A stretch of 64,000 nucleotides of DNA from Tropicimonas_B omnivorans (GCF_031846565.1 NZ_JAVRHL010000001.1:620001-684000); one strand, 5' to 3'. Counted from the first letter of the stretch, positions 26,030 through 35,550 are shown. Translations and numbers: made by a program. Notes: generated by a model from the letters alone, not told the origin.

Positions 26030-27642
26030 GCGTCCTCCTTGTCGTCCATCCAGCTCTGCAGGACCTTCATTGTCTCTTCACGGCGCTCGGACATCAGGCT
26101 GCGCAGGCGGTCCACCGGATCGGCGGGCGGAAGGGCGGGGGCGGGTGCGGCGCTGCTGCCCGGCGAGGAAAGTTCGAAGGACGCGTCCCCGGGGGCATCC
26201 GCGGCAGAAGGGAGCTCAGGGGCGATGGGCCTCGCCTCGCGGGCGGTTTCGGGGGAGCTCTCCTCCTTCGCCGTCTCCGGCGGCGATGGAAGGGCAGCTA
26301 CGCCGCGGTTGCCCGCCAGAATGGGACGGACGACGAAAAGCCCGAGGGCGAGAGCGACCAGGGACAGGACGACCAGCTGCATCAGAGCCATCGCATCGAT
26401 CGCGAACCGCTGGCTCCAGCCGACGGGCGCAGCGGTGCCGAGGTCCGCGCCGGGCATGAAGGCCAAGGATTTCACGGTGATCCGGTCCCCGCGCGCCTCG
26501 TCGTAGCCTACGGCGGATTCAACGAGTTCGCGGAGTTCGGACAGCTCCTCGTCGCTGCGGGGCACTATGGTCTCTTCGCCACCCGCCGCGGTCTCCACGC
26601 GGCCGTTGACCAGCACGGCGACCGTCTGCCGGCGGATCGTTCCGGGCGCGCGGAGGATCTCACGGGTCGTTTCCGATATCTCGAAGTTGACCCGTTCACG
26701 CGATTCGTTGTCCGTCGAGCGGCGCTCGCCGGCCGCGCTGGCGTCCCCGTCCGGAAGGTTGGACGCGACCGTGACATCCCCCTCGGAGCCTGACGAAGAC
26801 GAATTGCGCGATTCCGTTTCCGTGCTGATCGCGACGCGCTCATCGGGATCGATCCGGCGCTCCACGATCTGCTCGCTCTCGGTTTCCGTATCGAGGCTGA
26901 TCTCCACGATGGCCCCGCCGGGGCCGACATAGGCTTCGAGAAGGCGCTCGATGCTGCGTTCCATCTCATCGGCTCGGGACGCGCCGCTCTGCGCGCCGGC
27001 TGCATCGGTGCCGTCGACCACGGCGCCAGTTGCGGCATCGATCACGGTTACATCGTCCGGGCTGAGGCTCGGGACGGCAGACGCGACGAGCGAGCGCAGG
27101 GCGCGCGCTGTCTCGGCAGAGACGCTCCCCCCGGCCGGCGTTACGGAAACGGAGGCCGAGGCGTCGGCATCGCGCTCGAAGGGGCGCGAATCCCCCGTTG
27201 CGATGTGAACGCGGGCCGCGCGGATCTGCGGGCTGGCGACCATGGTTCGCGCCAGTTCGCCTTCCTTCGCGCGCCAGTAGGCGGCGTCGAACATCTGCGC
27301 CGTGGTGCCGAACCCGGACAGACCGTCGAGCAACTCGTATCCTGCGCCGCCGGAGGCCGGGAGGCCCTCTCCGGCAAGTGACATCCTCAGCGAATCGCGC
27401 TCGGTGGACGGCACCCAGATCGCGTTTCCGCGCACCTCGTACGGGACGCTGCGCTGATCCAGCGCGCTGATCACGTCTCCCGCCGCGGCGCCTTCCAGCC
27501 CGGCGTAGAGCAGCGCCATGCCCGGCTTCGTCGCCAGATTGGACAGCATCAGCACTGCAGCGAACATCGCGGCCGCGGCGGCGCCGGCAATGATCTTCTT
27601 CCTGGTATCGAGCGCCGACCACACAGACAGCAGGTTATTCAC
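26026..27642 (-). CDS. fliF: Flagellar MS-ring protein FliF
   Basis: FliF assembles the inner-membrane MS ring. The 538-residue form has a first membrane helix at about residues 17-37, the ring-building motifs with MALLYAGL, ERDSLRMSLAGEGLP and RAARVHIA, an acidic Ser-rich loop and a second helix near residue 415 (LVVLSLVALALGLFVV). GTG at 27642 is chosen because GGGGAA precedes it; ATG at 27675 would add 11 residues. No fliG follows, unusually; fliH does. It shares a divergent promoter region with fliL. Confidence 0.93.
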   Translation of the reverse strand: MNNLLSVWSALDTRKKIIAGAAAAAMFAAVLMLSNLATKPGMALLYAGLEGAAAGDVISALDQRSVPYEVRGNAIWVPSTERDSLRMSLAGEGLPASGGAGYELLDGLSGFGTTAQMFDAAYWRAKEGELARTMVASPQIRAARVHIATGDSRPFERDADASASVSVTPAGGSVSAETARALRSLVASAVPSLSPDDVTVIDAATGAVVDGTDAAGAQSGASRADEMERSIERLLEAYVGPGGAIVEISLDTETESEQIVERRIDPDERVAISTETESRNSSSSGSEGDVTVASNLPDGDASAAGERRSTDNESRERVNFEISETTREILRAPGTIRRQTVAVLVNGRVETAAGGEETIVPRSDEELSELRELVESAVGYDEARGDRITVKSLAFMPGADLGTAAPVGWSQRFAIDAMALMQLVVLSLVALALGLFVVRPILAGNRGVAALPSPPETAKEESSPETAREARPIAPELPSAADAPGDASFELSSPGSSAAPAPALPPADPVDRLRSLMSERREETMKVLQSWMDDKEDA

Positions 27643-27698
27643 GTCACATTCCCCATCGGGCCCGTTCTGGGCCATGCGCTCATTTGGCCTGCCAGCCC

Positions 27699-27713
27699 TT
27701 AAGGTTTGGTTAG
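27699..27713. promoter_or_regulatory. CtrA-like box between fliF and fliL
   Basis: TTAA-N7-TTAG lies 57 bp upstream of the chosen fliF start and 48 bp upstream of fliL, so one site could serve both divergent operons. Confidence 0.55.
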
Positions 27714-27760
27714 CTCCCGACGGCTTATTGAGGGTCATCCGCAAAATGCCGGAGGGACCG

Positions 27761-28240
27761 ATGGCCGACGAAGCGCGCGCCGATGACGAGGCGCCGAAGA
27801 AAAGCTCCAAGAAACCCGTTCTGCTCGGGCTTCTGCTCGCTTTCATCCTGGGCGGGGGCGGCTTCTTTGCCGCCTATGCCGGACTGGTCGGAAGCGAATC
27901 GGGCAGCGAGGAGACGCCGGAGGAGGCGTACGAGCCGGTCGAGGCGGCGTCCTTCGTGCCGCTCGAGCCGCTGGTCATCTCGATCGGCGGCGCCGGGCGG
28001 CATCACCTGAAATTCGCAGCCGAGCTCGAGGTTGCGCCGGGGGAGGAAGAGGCCGTGGCGGGACTGATGCCGCGCATTCTGGACGTTCTGAACACGTATC
28101 TCCGGGCGCTTTCGCTCGAGGACTTCGAGCGGGACGGGGCTTTGGTGAACCTTCGGGCGCAGATGCTCCGCCGGGTTCAGCTGGTCGTCGGAGAAGGCCA
28201 CGTCCGGGATCTTCTCGTAACCGAATTCGTCACGAATTGA
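27761..28240 (+). CDS. fliL: Flagellar basal-body protein FliL
   Basis: FliL surrounds the stator and supports torque. The 159-residue protein has a short charged cytoplasmic start, one membrane helix at about residues 20-40 followed by an acidic linker, and a periplasmic domain with FVPLEPLVISIGG, HHLKFAAELEV and the terminal VRDLLVTEFVTN. ATG at 27761 follows GGAGGG. It heads an operon of fliL, a small membrane protein, motE-like, motA, an unknown secreted protein, a transglycosylase and flhA-fliR-flhB. A second FliL-like gene lies at 37031-37525. Confidence 0.92.
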   Translation: MADEARADDEAPKKSSKKPVLLGLLLAFILGGGGFFAAYAGLVGSESGSEETPEEAYEPVEAASFVPLEPLVISIGGAGRHHLKFAAELEVAPGEEEAVAGLMPRILDVLNTYLRALSLEDFERDGALVNLRAQMLRRVQLVVGEGHVRDLLVTEFVTN

Positions 28241-28248
28241 GGACGCTC

Positions 28249-28635
28249 ATGGCTTTGATAGCAGATATTCTACTTGTCGCCGCATCGCTTGCCGCAGCGT
28301 TCTACTGCCTGATCCTGTCGCGCCGTCTCAGCCGCTTCACGGATCTCGAAAAAGGCGTCGGCGGTGCGGTGGCCGTCCTGTCCGTTCAGGTGGACGAGAT
28401 GACCCGGGCCGTGGCGGATGCGCGAAGCGCGGCGGGCCAATCGGCCGAATCGCTGTCCGAACTCGTCGTCCGCGCGGAGGACGCGCGGCGGGGTCTGGAG
28501 CTGCTGATGGCGTCCATGCACGACCTCCCCACGGAAGCCGCCGAGCCGCAAAAGGCGCCAGCCCCGGCGAGAACGCAATCCCCGACGAGAACGGTGCGCC
28601 GTAGCCGCCGGGAGCGCACGGGAGAGCCCGCATGA
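28249..28635 (+). CDS. Small membrane protein, DUF6468-like
   Basis: This 128-residue protein has one N-terminal membrane helix (about residues 2-22, LIADILLVAASLAAAFYCLIL) followed by RRLSRFTDLEKGVGGAV, a helical segment and a basic tail. The pattern resembles DUF6468 proteins found in alphaproteobacterial flagellar clusters; I am moderately sure of the family. It lies between fliL and the motE-like gene, overlapping the latter by 4 bases. ATG at 28249 is chosen with GAGG 6 nt upstream. Function is unknown. Confidence 0.6.
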   Translation: MALIADILLVAASLAAAFYCLILSRRLSRFTDLEKGVGGAVAVLSVQVDEMTRAVADARSAAGQSAESLSELVVRAEDARRGLELLMASMHDLPTEAAEPQKAPAPARTQSPTRTVRRSRRERTGEPA

Positions 28636-29201
28636 GCCGCTGGTGGAAGCCCCGCCGCGGGGCGCTCGTGATGATCGCCGTGCTCTTCAGTGCCGGCGCC
28701 GCTGTACGCCTCATGGGGCATGCGGACGTCATAGCCAGAGCCGCTTTCGCGAGTGATGGTGAAGCCGCCTCGGATGATCTCTGCACGCCTCAGCCGGCGA
28801 TCGCCGAATTGCTGGCCGATCTGAAAGCGCGGGGCGATGAACTCGACGCGCGTGAAGAGACCCTGACGGGTCGCGCCGCCGAGATCGCAGTTGCCGAGGA
28901 GGAGCTGGCGGTCAGCCTTCAGCGTCTCACGGAGGCCGAACAGGCGCTTCAGGACACGATCGCCGCGGCGGATGGCGCCATGGAAAGCGACGTGGACCGG
29001 CTCGTCAGGGTCTACGAGGCGATGAAACCGGCCGAGGCCGCCGGGCTGTTCGAGGCGATGGAAGTGAGCTTTGCCGCCGGCTTCCTCGCCCGCATGAACG
29101 CAGAGTCGGCGGCGGCCATCATGTCCGGTTTGCCGCCGGAAATGGCCTACGCCGTCAGCCTGTCCCTCGCGGGCAGGAATGCGGGGGTGCCCACCGAATG
29201 A
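28632..29201 (+). CDS. MotE-like protein (MgtE N-terminal-like domain)
   Basis: A 189-residue protein with an N-terminal signal-anchor helix (about residues 11-28), a coiled coil at 60-110 and a C-terminal domain with VYEAMKPAEAAGLFEAM and AAAIMSGLPPEMAYAVS, the MgtE-N-like fold seen in MotE. In Sinorhizobium MotE is a periplasmic chaperone that stabilises the motor protein MotC. Here it directly precedes motA, and a large secreted protein that could be its client is encoded two genes downstream. Confidence 0.78.
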   Translation: MSRWWKPRRGALVMIAVLFSAGAAVRLMGHADVIARAAFASDGEAASDDLCTPQPAIAELLADLKARGDELDAREETLTGRAAEIAVAEEELAVSLQRLTEAEQALQDTIAAADGAMESDVDRLVRVYEAMKPAEAAGLFEAMEVSFAAGFLARMNAESAAAIMSGLPPEMAYAVSLSLAGRNAGVPTE

Positions 29202-29235
29202 GTCTCGCCAGCGTTCGTCACAAGGAGTCCACGAA

Positions 29236-30108
29236 ATGATCGGGATTGTCGGTATCGTCGTGATCTTCGTCATGGTGTTCGGAGGCTATCTCGCCGCCGG
29301 CGGCAAGATGGGGATCATCATGAAGTCGCTCCCCTTCGAGTTCACCATGATCGGGGGAGCCGCCGTCGGTGCGTTCCTCATCTCGAACGACATGTCCTCC
29401 GTGAAGCACACGCTGAAGGACGTGGGAAAGGTCTTCAAGGGACCGCGCTGGAAGCCGGGGGATTACAGGGACCTGCTTTGCCTTCTGTCGGAGCTCATCC
29501 GTCTTGCACGACAAAACCCGGTCGCTCTCGAGGAGCATACCGAAGATCCCGAAAACTCCGCCATCTTCATGCGTTACCCGCGCATCCTCGCTGACGGCGA
29601 GGCCGTCGGCCTCATCTGCGACACGCTGCGCTCCGCGTCGATGAACTACGACGATCCGCACCAGGTCGAGGAGGTGCTCGAGAAACGCATGGAGGCCAAT
29701 CTCCACCACGCGCTCCATTCGAGCCATGCCCTTCAGACCATGGCCGACGGCCTGCCCGCACTCGGCATCGTCGCCGCCGTCCTAGGGGTGATCAAGACGA
29801 TGGCGTCCATCGATCAGCCGCCGGAAATCCTGGGTAAACTGATCGGCGGCGCGCTGGTGGGAACGTTCCTCGGCGTCTTTCTTGCCTACGGCATCGTCGG
29901 ACCCTTCGCAGCAAGGGTGAAAATGGTGACCGAGGAAGATTCCCACTTTCACCAGCTCATCCGTGAAGTGCTTGTCGCCAATCTTCACAACCACGCCGCC
30001 AACATCTGCATCGAGGTCGGCCGTCAGAACACGCCGGGCCATATTCGCCCGAGTTTCAACGAGCTTGAAGAGGCGTTGAAACAGGCCAAGACCAAGGAGG
30101 CTGCATGA
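29236..30108 (+). CDS. motA: Flagellar stator protein MotA
   Basis: MotA forms the ion-conducting stator ring around MotB. The 290-residue protein has four membrane helices: residues 2-20, 30-48, and two near 200-245 (LGIVAAVLGVIKTMASI and GGALVGTFLGVFLAYGIVGP). The cytoplasmic loop between helices 2 and 3 carries the charged residues that meet FliG. ATG at 29236 follows AAGGAG by 8 nt. The stop overlaps the next gene by 4 bases. Confidence 0.95.
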   Translation: MIGIVGIVVIFVMVFGGYLAAGGKMGIIMKSLPFEFTMIGGAAVGAFLISNDMSSVKHTLKDVGKVFKGPRWKPGDYRDLLCLLSELIRLARQNPVALEEHTEDPENSAIFMRYPRILADGEAVGLICDTLRSASMNYDDPHQVEEVLEKRMEANLHHALHSSHALQTMADGLPALGIVAAVLGVIKTMASIDQPPEILGKLIGGALVGTFLGVFLAYGIVGPFAARVKMVTEEDSHFHQLIREVLVANLHNHAANICIEVGRQNTPGHIRPSFNELEEALKQAKTKEAA

Positions 30109-32048
30109 TCGCACGCCTCACCATCGTTGCCGCGTTCATCGCGGGAAGCGCGGCAGCGGAGCCGGTGCGTGTCCTGTCCGGGGAACATGCGGATTTCACG
30201 CGCATCGTCCTCATCTTCGATGCCCCGACCAGTTGGAGCGTCTCCGAGACCGAGACGGGGTATGACGTCCGGTTCGACCGCGACGATTTCGCCCTCGATC
30301 TGGGCAGGGTTTTCGACCGTATTCCACGGGACCGCATCACCGGCGTCAGCCAGGAGGGCGCCGCGCTCGCCATCGATACCGGGCCCGAATGTCCGTGTAG
30401 CCTGACCGTGTTCGAGGCTGGTGGAAACGCCGTCGCCATCGATGTGAAGGATGCGCCGGACGATAGCGAAGATGCCGCCCCGGCGCTGCCCACGACGTTC
30501 CCCGCATCCGTTGGTGGCGCAGCGGTGGAGGAGAGCGATCCCGCTCCGGTCCTGCCGGCAGCCAAGGATCTTTCGGATGCCGCCGAGAATGCGGACCTTC
30601 TGACGATGGAGGCCGATCTTCTGGAGCAGATCGGGCGGGCTGCAAGCTCAGGCTTCGTCAAGGTCGCCACACCATTGCCCGATCCCGAGCCCCGGCCGGA
30701 CCCGGGCGTCGGCGAGGTTCCGGCACCGGTGGAGTCGGAGGTCGCCGGACGCTCCCGCCAGGTCTCCAGCCCCACCCGTGACAAGACCTGCCCCGACATT
30801 GCGTTCCTCGATGTCGTATCCGACGATGACGGCGATCCGCTTCTGGCTGTTGCCCAGGCCAGGGGGGATCTCATTGATGGCCGCGGTGATCTGGACCGGA
30901 CGGCCGCTCTCGCGCTGGCGGAGGCCTATCTCAACATCGGCTTCGGCGCCGAAGCGGATCAGGCGCTCGACATCGCGGAACGCCCGCAATCGGACGTCCG
31001 CCGGGCAGTGGCACGGATCGTCGATGGGCGCCTCGACGAAACGCTCGCCTTTGTCGATAGCCATGATTGCGGCGGCATGACGACGCTTCTGGCCGTCGTT
31101 GCGGACACCGCGTCGCAGCTTCTGACGCAGGACATCGCGGACATCGAAGCGGCCTTCGCCTCCCTCACCGCGCCACTTCAGCGAAATTTCGGGCCGCGCC
31201 TCGCTGCGCATCTGGAAGACACCGGGCACCCCGAGGCGGCGCGCCGCCTTCGCCTCAAATCCCGCCTGCGCTTCGATGAGGGCCTGGTCGCGCCGATTGG
31301 CCTCGTGGAGCCAGATGCGGGCGCGGAAACCACTCGGAGCCTCCGCGACATTGTCAGGGAGGGTGGGCCGGATGCGCCAGAAGCCCTGCTCGGCATCCTG
31401 GAGCGCGTCCTCGAGGATAGTGGCATTCCGGCCCAGGAGGACCTCGCTCTGTCCGAGACGTTCATCAAGGAGCGGCACGAGGAAGACGTGACGCCGGATC
31501 TGCTCGCGGCCCTTGCGTTGGCGCGCGCGCGGGGTGGCGAGGCCTCTCGCGCCATCGCGGCCCTTGCCGATCTGTCCGCAACATCGCCTGAGGCTGAAGT
31601 CGACGATCTTGTGGAAAAGGTCGCCGGGGCCATCGCCCAGTTGCCCTCCGACGGACTGTTCCTGTCCGGGATCTACGAAATGAAGCTCGCAGGCTACCTG
31701 CCGGACCTCGCGGAGGGACCCGCCATCGCCATTGCCGAACGCACCCTGACGCTTGGGCTGCCCGCCCTCGCAAAGAACGCAATGACGGGCCTCCGAGGGG
31801 TGAACTCGCCCGAAATCAATGCACTGCGCGCGCGCGTCGCCGACGATCGGGGTGATCGTCGGCTGGCAGAGGCCTTGTCCTCCGGCGAGGTCGAGCAACC
31901 GGTGGCTGAAGAGACGCCGGATCCGCCGCTCGTTCCGCCCCGTCCGGAGTCGGTCTCCCTGGAAAGCAGCAACGCCGCCCTGGAGGCAGGACGTTCGACG
32001 CGGAGCCGGATCGAGGCTCTGCTCAGCGGGGAGGGGGCAGATGACTAG
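30105..32048 (+). CDS. Large secreted flagellar-locus protein of unknown function
   Basis: I do not recognise this 647-residue protein with confidence. It has a signal peptide (cleavage near SAAAEP), then a beta-rich segment at about residues 22-120 (FTRIVLIFDAP, GYDVRFDR, DRITGVSQEG) that resembles an AMIN-type domain, an acidic Pro/Glu linker, and from about residue 225 an alpha-helical, TPR-like region. There is no membrane helix after the signal. It overlaps motA upstream and the transglycosylase downstream, so it is part of the motor/export operon and periplasmic. By position beside the motE-like gene it may correspond to MotC; that is inference. Confidence 0.6.
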   Translation: MIARLTIVAAFIAGSAAAEPVRVLSGEHADFTRIVLIFDAPTSWSVSETETGYDVRFDRDDFALDLGRVFDRIPRDRITGVSQEGAALAIDTGPECPCSLTVFEAGGNAVAIDVKDAPDDSEDAAPALPTTFPASVGGAAVEESDPAPVLPAAKDLSDAAENADLLTMEADLLEQIGRAASSGFVKVATPLPDPEPRPDPGVGEVPAPVESEVAGRSRQVSSPTRDKTCPDIAFLDVVSDDDGDPLLAVAQARGDLIDGRGDLDRTAALALAEAYLNIGFGAEADQALDIAERPQSDVRRAVARIVDGRLDETLAFVDSHDCGGMTTLLAVVADTASQLLTQDIADIEAAFASLTAPLQRNFGPRLAAHLEDTGHPEAARRLRLKSRLRFDEGLVAPIGLVEPDAGAETTRSLRDIVREGGPDAPEALLGILERVLEDSGIPAQEDLALSETFIKERHEEDVTPDLLAALALARARGGEASRAIAALADLSATSPEAEVDDLVEKVAGAIAQLPSDGLFLSGIYEMKLAGYLPDLAEGPAIAIAERTLTLGLPALAKNAMTGLRGVNSPEINALRARVADDRGDRRLAEALSSGEVEQPVAEETPDPPLVPPRPESVSLESSNAALEAGRSTRSRIEALLSGEGADD

Positions 32049-32709
32049 GTCGCTTTTCATCGCCCTGCTGATCGTCGTCGCGACGAGCACCTTCGCGGTC
32101 GCTTCCCACGATCCATGCAGGCAGGCCGCCCGGGACGCGGCCGATCGGACAGGAGTACCCTTCGATATCCTGCTGGCCGTCGCGACCGTCGAATCGGGAC
32201 GAACGGCGAACGGGAGGAGTTCCCCCTGGCCGTGGACGCTGAACATCGAGGGCACCGGCCATTACCTGCCGAGCCGTGCCGCCGCCGAAGCGGCCTTCGC
32301 CACCGCCCTCGCCTCCGGTCGCACCAGCACGGATGCCGGCTGCTTTCAGGTGAATTACCGTTGGCACGGCAGCGCCTTCGATCGACCGGCCGACATGCTG
32401 GATCCGCAGGCGAACGCGCTCTACGCCGCGCGTTTCCTGGAAGATCTGCACGGCGAATTCGGTGACTGGGAGGCGGCCATCGGAGCCTACCATTCCCGCG
32501 ATCCGGTCAGATCCACCCGCTATCTCGCCAAGATCCGCGACGCGCGATCGCGCGCGACACCGGGTGATCCGCCGGCGCCGGCCCCGGCGCGCCAGATTGC
32601 TCGCGCGAGCAGCTATCCACTCCTCGTCGCGGATGGCGGCAAGCGCTCTGCCGGGTCGCTGTTTTCCACGGCGGGGCGCGCGCGGCCACTCTTCGGGGCC
32701 CTGAGGTAA
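32041..32709 (+). CDS. Flagellar lytic transglycosylase, SltF-like
   Basis: This 222-residue protein has a signal peptide (about 22 residues) and an SLT domain: LLAVATVESGR places the catalytic Glu at residue 51, followed by STDAGCFQVNYRWHG and an LYAARFLEDL/AIGAYHS region. It cuts peptidoglycan so that the rod can cross the wall. A separate enzyme is needed because the FlgJ-like protein at 46520-46792 lacks a hydrolase domain; Rhodobacter SltF has this role. The C-terminal ~50 residues are basic and disordered. Its start overlaps the preceding stop by 8 bases. Confidence 0.88.
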   Translation: MTRSLFIALLIVVATSTFAVASHDPCRQAARDAADRTGVPFDILLAVATVESGRTANGRSSPWPWTLNIEGTGHYLPSRAAAEAAFATALASGRTSTDAGCFQVNYRWHGSAFDRPADMLDPQANALYAARFLEDLHGEFGDWEAAIGAYHSRDPVRSTRYLAKIRDARSRATPGDPPAPAPARQIARASSYPLLVADGGKRSAGSLFSTAGRARPLFGALR

Positions 32710-32719
32710 GAGGTCAGAC

Positions 32720-34789
32720 GTGAAAGTGTTCAAGCCGACGATCCTGCTTGCCCTCGCCTTGATGGGCGTCATCGTCATGATGATCCTGCCGGTCCCGGCA
32801 ATCGTCCTCGATATCGGACTGGCCGCGTCCTTCGGGCTTGCGATCCTGATCTTCACGCTGACGCTCTTCATCGAGCGTCCCCTCGATTTCTCCAGCTTCC
32901 CGACGATCCTGCTCGCGTCGCTGATGCTGCGCCTGTCGCTCAACGTGTCGTCGACGAAGCTCATCATCGGCCAGGGACACACGGGAACGGCAGCCGCGGG
33001 CGGCGTGATCCAAGGCTTTGCCGACTTCGTCATGGGCGGCTCCCTCCTTCTGGGTCTCGTCACGTTCGGCGTGCTGATGATCGTCAACTTCATCGTCATC
33101 ACGAAGGGTGCGGCCCGCATGGCGGAGGTCGGCGCGCGCTTTGCGCTCGATGCCATGCCGGGCAAGCAGCTCGCCATCGACAGCGACATGTCGGCCGGCG
33201 CCATTGGTCATGAAGAGGCGAAGAGTCGACGCGAGACCGAACAGCAGGAAACGACCTTTTTCGGTTCGCTCGACGGCGCATCCAAGTTCGTGAAGGGCGA
33301 TGCCGTGGCGGGCCTTCTGATCACCGGGCTCAATCTTGTCGTAGGCCTGATGATGGGCGTCCTCGTCCATGGCATGCCGGCCGGCCTTGCCTTCGAGACC
33401 TATGCGATCCTGACGGTCGGCGACGGCCTCGTGACCCAGATCCCCGCTGTCATCATCTCCATCGCGGCGGCGCTCCTGCTCGCAAAGGGTGGCGCGCGCG
33501 GCGCAATGGACATGGCCGTGTTCGGCCAGCTCGGTCGCCACCCGACAGCCCTTATCGCGGTCGCGATCCTGATGGGGCTCCTGGGGCTCGTGCCCGGTCT
33601 GCCATTCCTTCCCTTCGTTGCCGGCGCGGCGATCCTCGGGATCGCGGGATACCGGGCGATGAAGAGCGAGAAGCTGCGCGAAGCCGAAGAAGCCCGATCG
33701 ATGGAAGCCCCGGCAGACATCCGCGAACCCTCCATCGGGGACATGCTCGATCTCGACGATATCCACGTCGAATTCGCATCGGACCTCGTCGACATGGTGC
33801 TGGATCCCGCAACGGGCCTCGATGCGCGGATCTCGAACATGCGCAGCCATGTCGCCTCCAACTTCGGGCTCCTGCTCCCCGAAATACGGTTGACGGACAA
33901 TACGGCGCTCCCGTCCGGCACGTACAACGTGCGTATCCATGGGGTCATCCAGGCGACGGATACGCTGCGTCCGAGCCACCTTCTCGCGCTGGTCGGCGAT
34001 GCGGTCGGCTTGCTGCCTCCGGGGGAGGACGTGTCCGAGCCGGTCTACGGCGCGCCCGCCCGCTGGATCGGCGATCAGGACCAGGAGGAGGCTGCGTTCG
34101 CCGGCGTGACGATCGTGACGCCTGCCGAAGTGCTCGCCACGCATCTCCTCGAGGTGGTGAAGCAGAATTTCCCGCGCCTGATGACCCTGAAGGCTCTGCG
34201 TCGCACCCTGTCCGAGCTGACCAACCTGTCGGACCCGGCGCGCTCGGAAGCAAACCGCAAACTCATCGATGAACTCGTCCCGGACAAGGTCCCGGTCGAT
34301 CTGCTTCTGGCGGTCCTGCGGCTCTTGCTGGAAGAGCGGGTCTCTATACGCAACCTTCCGATGATCCTCGAGGCCATCGCCGAGGCGCGCACCGTTGCCG
34401 GGACGCCGGAAGCGGTCTGCGAGCATGTTCGTCAGCGCCTCGGGTTTCAGCTCGTGGCCGCGCTTCGGCGGCCGGACGGCACCGTGCCGCTCCTGCAGCT
34501 TGCGCCGGAATGGGAAGACCGCTTCCGCGCCTGCCAGGTGAATGCCCGGCAGGGAACGCATGAGATCGCGCTGCCGCCGGACGAGTTCGACAGGCTCTCG
34601 ACGAGCCTTGCCGAGCGCCTCGCGCAGGCCGCGAGGGACGGGATCAACGCCGGTATCGTTGCGCCGCTGCAAAGACGACGTTTCATCACGTCCGTCCTCG
34701 CCGCGCGTGGGCTGACGGCACCGGTCCTGTCCTACGAGGAAGTGGGAATGGACGCGCGTCCGTCGATGATCGGGCAGATCCCGGCGTGA
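32720..34789 (+). CDS. flhA: Flagellar export gate protein FlhA
   Basis: FlhA forms the nonameric export gate ring. The 689-residue protein has about eight membrane helices in its first half, with the family (FHIPEP) signature region AEVGARFALDAMPGKQLAIDSD around residues 135-156 seen as its key blocks ARFALDAMPGKQ and AIDSDM. The soluble C-terminal domain, after about residue 330, binds chaperone-substrate complexes. The GTG start follows AGAGG. It overlaps fliR by 4 bases. Confidence 0.97.
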   Translation: MKVFKPTILLALALMGVIVMMILPVPAIVLDIGLAASFGLAILIFTLTLFIERPLDFSSFPTILLASLMLRLSLNVSSTKLIIGQGHTGTAAAGGVIQGFADFVMGGSLLLGLVTFGVLMIVNFIVITKGAARMAEVGARFALDAMPGKQLAIDSDMSAGAIGHEEAKSRRETEQQETTFFGSLDGASKFVKGDAVAGLLITGLNLVVGLMMGVLVHGMPAGLAFETYAILTVGDGLVTQIPAVIISIAAALLLAKGGARGAMDMAVFGQLGRHPTALIAVAILMGLLGLVPGLPFLPFVAGAAILGIAGYRAMKSEKLREAEEARSMEAPADIREPSIGDMLDLDDIHVEFASDLVDMVLDPATGLDARISNMRSHVASNFGLLLPEIRLTDNTALPSGTYNVRIHGVIQATDTLRPSHLLALVGDAVGLLPPGEDVSEPVYGAPARWIGDQDQEEAAFAGVTIVTPAEVLATHLLEVVKQNFPRLMTLKALRRTLSELTNLSDPARSEANRKLIDELVPDKVPVDLLLAVLRLLLEERVSIRNLPMILEAIAEARTVAGTPEAVCEHVRQRLGFQLVAALRRPDGTVPLLQLAPEWEDRFRACQVNARQGTHEIALPPDEFDRLSTSLAERLAQAARDGINAGIVAPLQRRRFITSVLAARGLTAPVLSYEEVGMDARPSMIGQIPA

Positions 34790-35550
34790 CCGCCCTGGCG
34801 GAGATAGTACCAGGGGTGCAGCCCTACCTCGCCGTGGCCATCGCCGTCTTTCTCAGGGTCGGAGCGGCCCTTGCGGTCCTGCCCGCCTTCGGGGAGCGCA
34901 GCGTGCCGCAACGCATCCGCCTCGTCGCGGCGATTGCATTCACGGTGATCGTCCTTCCGGCGGCCGCGCCCCATTTTCCGGAGGAGCCGCTCGGCGGCCG
35001 CGCTTATCTCACCGAGCCGCTGACCGGCCTTGCGTTCGGAATCATGATTCGACTGACCGTGCATGCCCTGCAGATCGCCGGCACGGTCGCGGCCCAATCG
35101 ACGTCCCTGTCGCAGATGTTCGGGAATGCCGGCACCGATCCGATGCCCGCCATAGGTCACGTTCTCGTCGTTGGAGGTCTCGCTCTCGCGGTGATGGCGG
35201 ATCTCCACGTGCGTGCCGCTCAAGCCATGATACTGACATACGACATCGTACCGCCCGGTCGGCTCATTCCGTCGGGAGATCTTGCCGAGCTGGGAATCGC
35301 GAGGATCGGTGAGGCGTTCGCGCTCGGCTTGGCGCTCGCCGCGCCCTTCATGATCGCCGCGTTTCTCTACAATCTCGCGCTGGGCGTCATCAACCGCGCT
35401 ATGCCGCAACTGATGGTCACCTTCATCGGTGCTCCCGCGATTACGGCCGCGGGTCTCATCCTCCTCGCGCTGGCAGCACCTCTCATGCTGCAGGTCTGGC
35501 TCGGGGCACTCGAGTCCGCCCTCGAGCAGCCGTTCGGGATGCCGCGATGA
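34786..35550 (+). CDS. fliR: Flagellar export gate protein FliR
   Basis: A 254-residue membrane protein with six or so helices. FLRVGAALAVLPAFGERSVPQRIRL near the N-terminus, MIRLTVHALQIAGTVAAQ and the MPQLMVTFIGAPA block late in the protein match FliR. It completes the FliP/FliQ/FliR pore. It overlaps flhA (GTGA) and flhB (ATGA) by 4 bases each, so the three are translated together. Confidence 0.95.
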   Translation: MTALAEIVPGVQPYLAVAIAVFLRVGAALAVLPAFGERSVPQRIRLVAAIAFTVIVLPAAAPHFPEEPLGGRAYLTEPLTGLAFGIMIRLTVHALQIAGTVAAQSTSLSQMFGNAGTDPMPAIGHVLVVGGLALAVMADLHVRAAQAMILTYDIVPPGRLIPSGDLAELGIARIGEAFALGLALAAPFMIAAFLYNLALGVINRAMPQLMVTFIGAPAITAAGLILLALAAPLMLQVWLGALESALEQPFGMPR

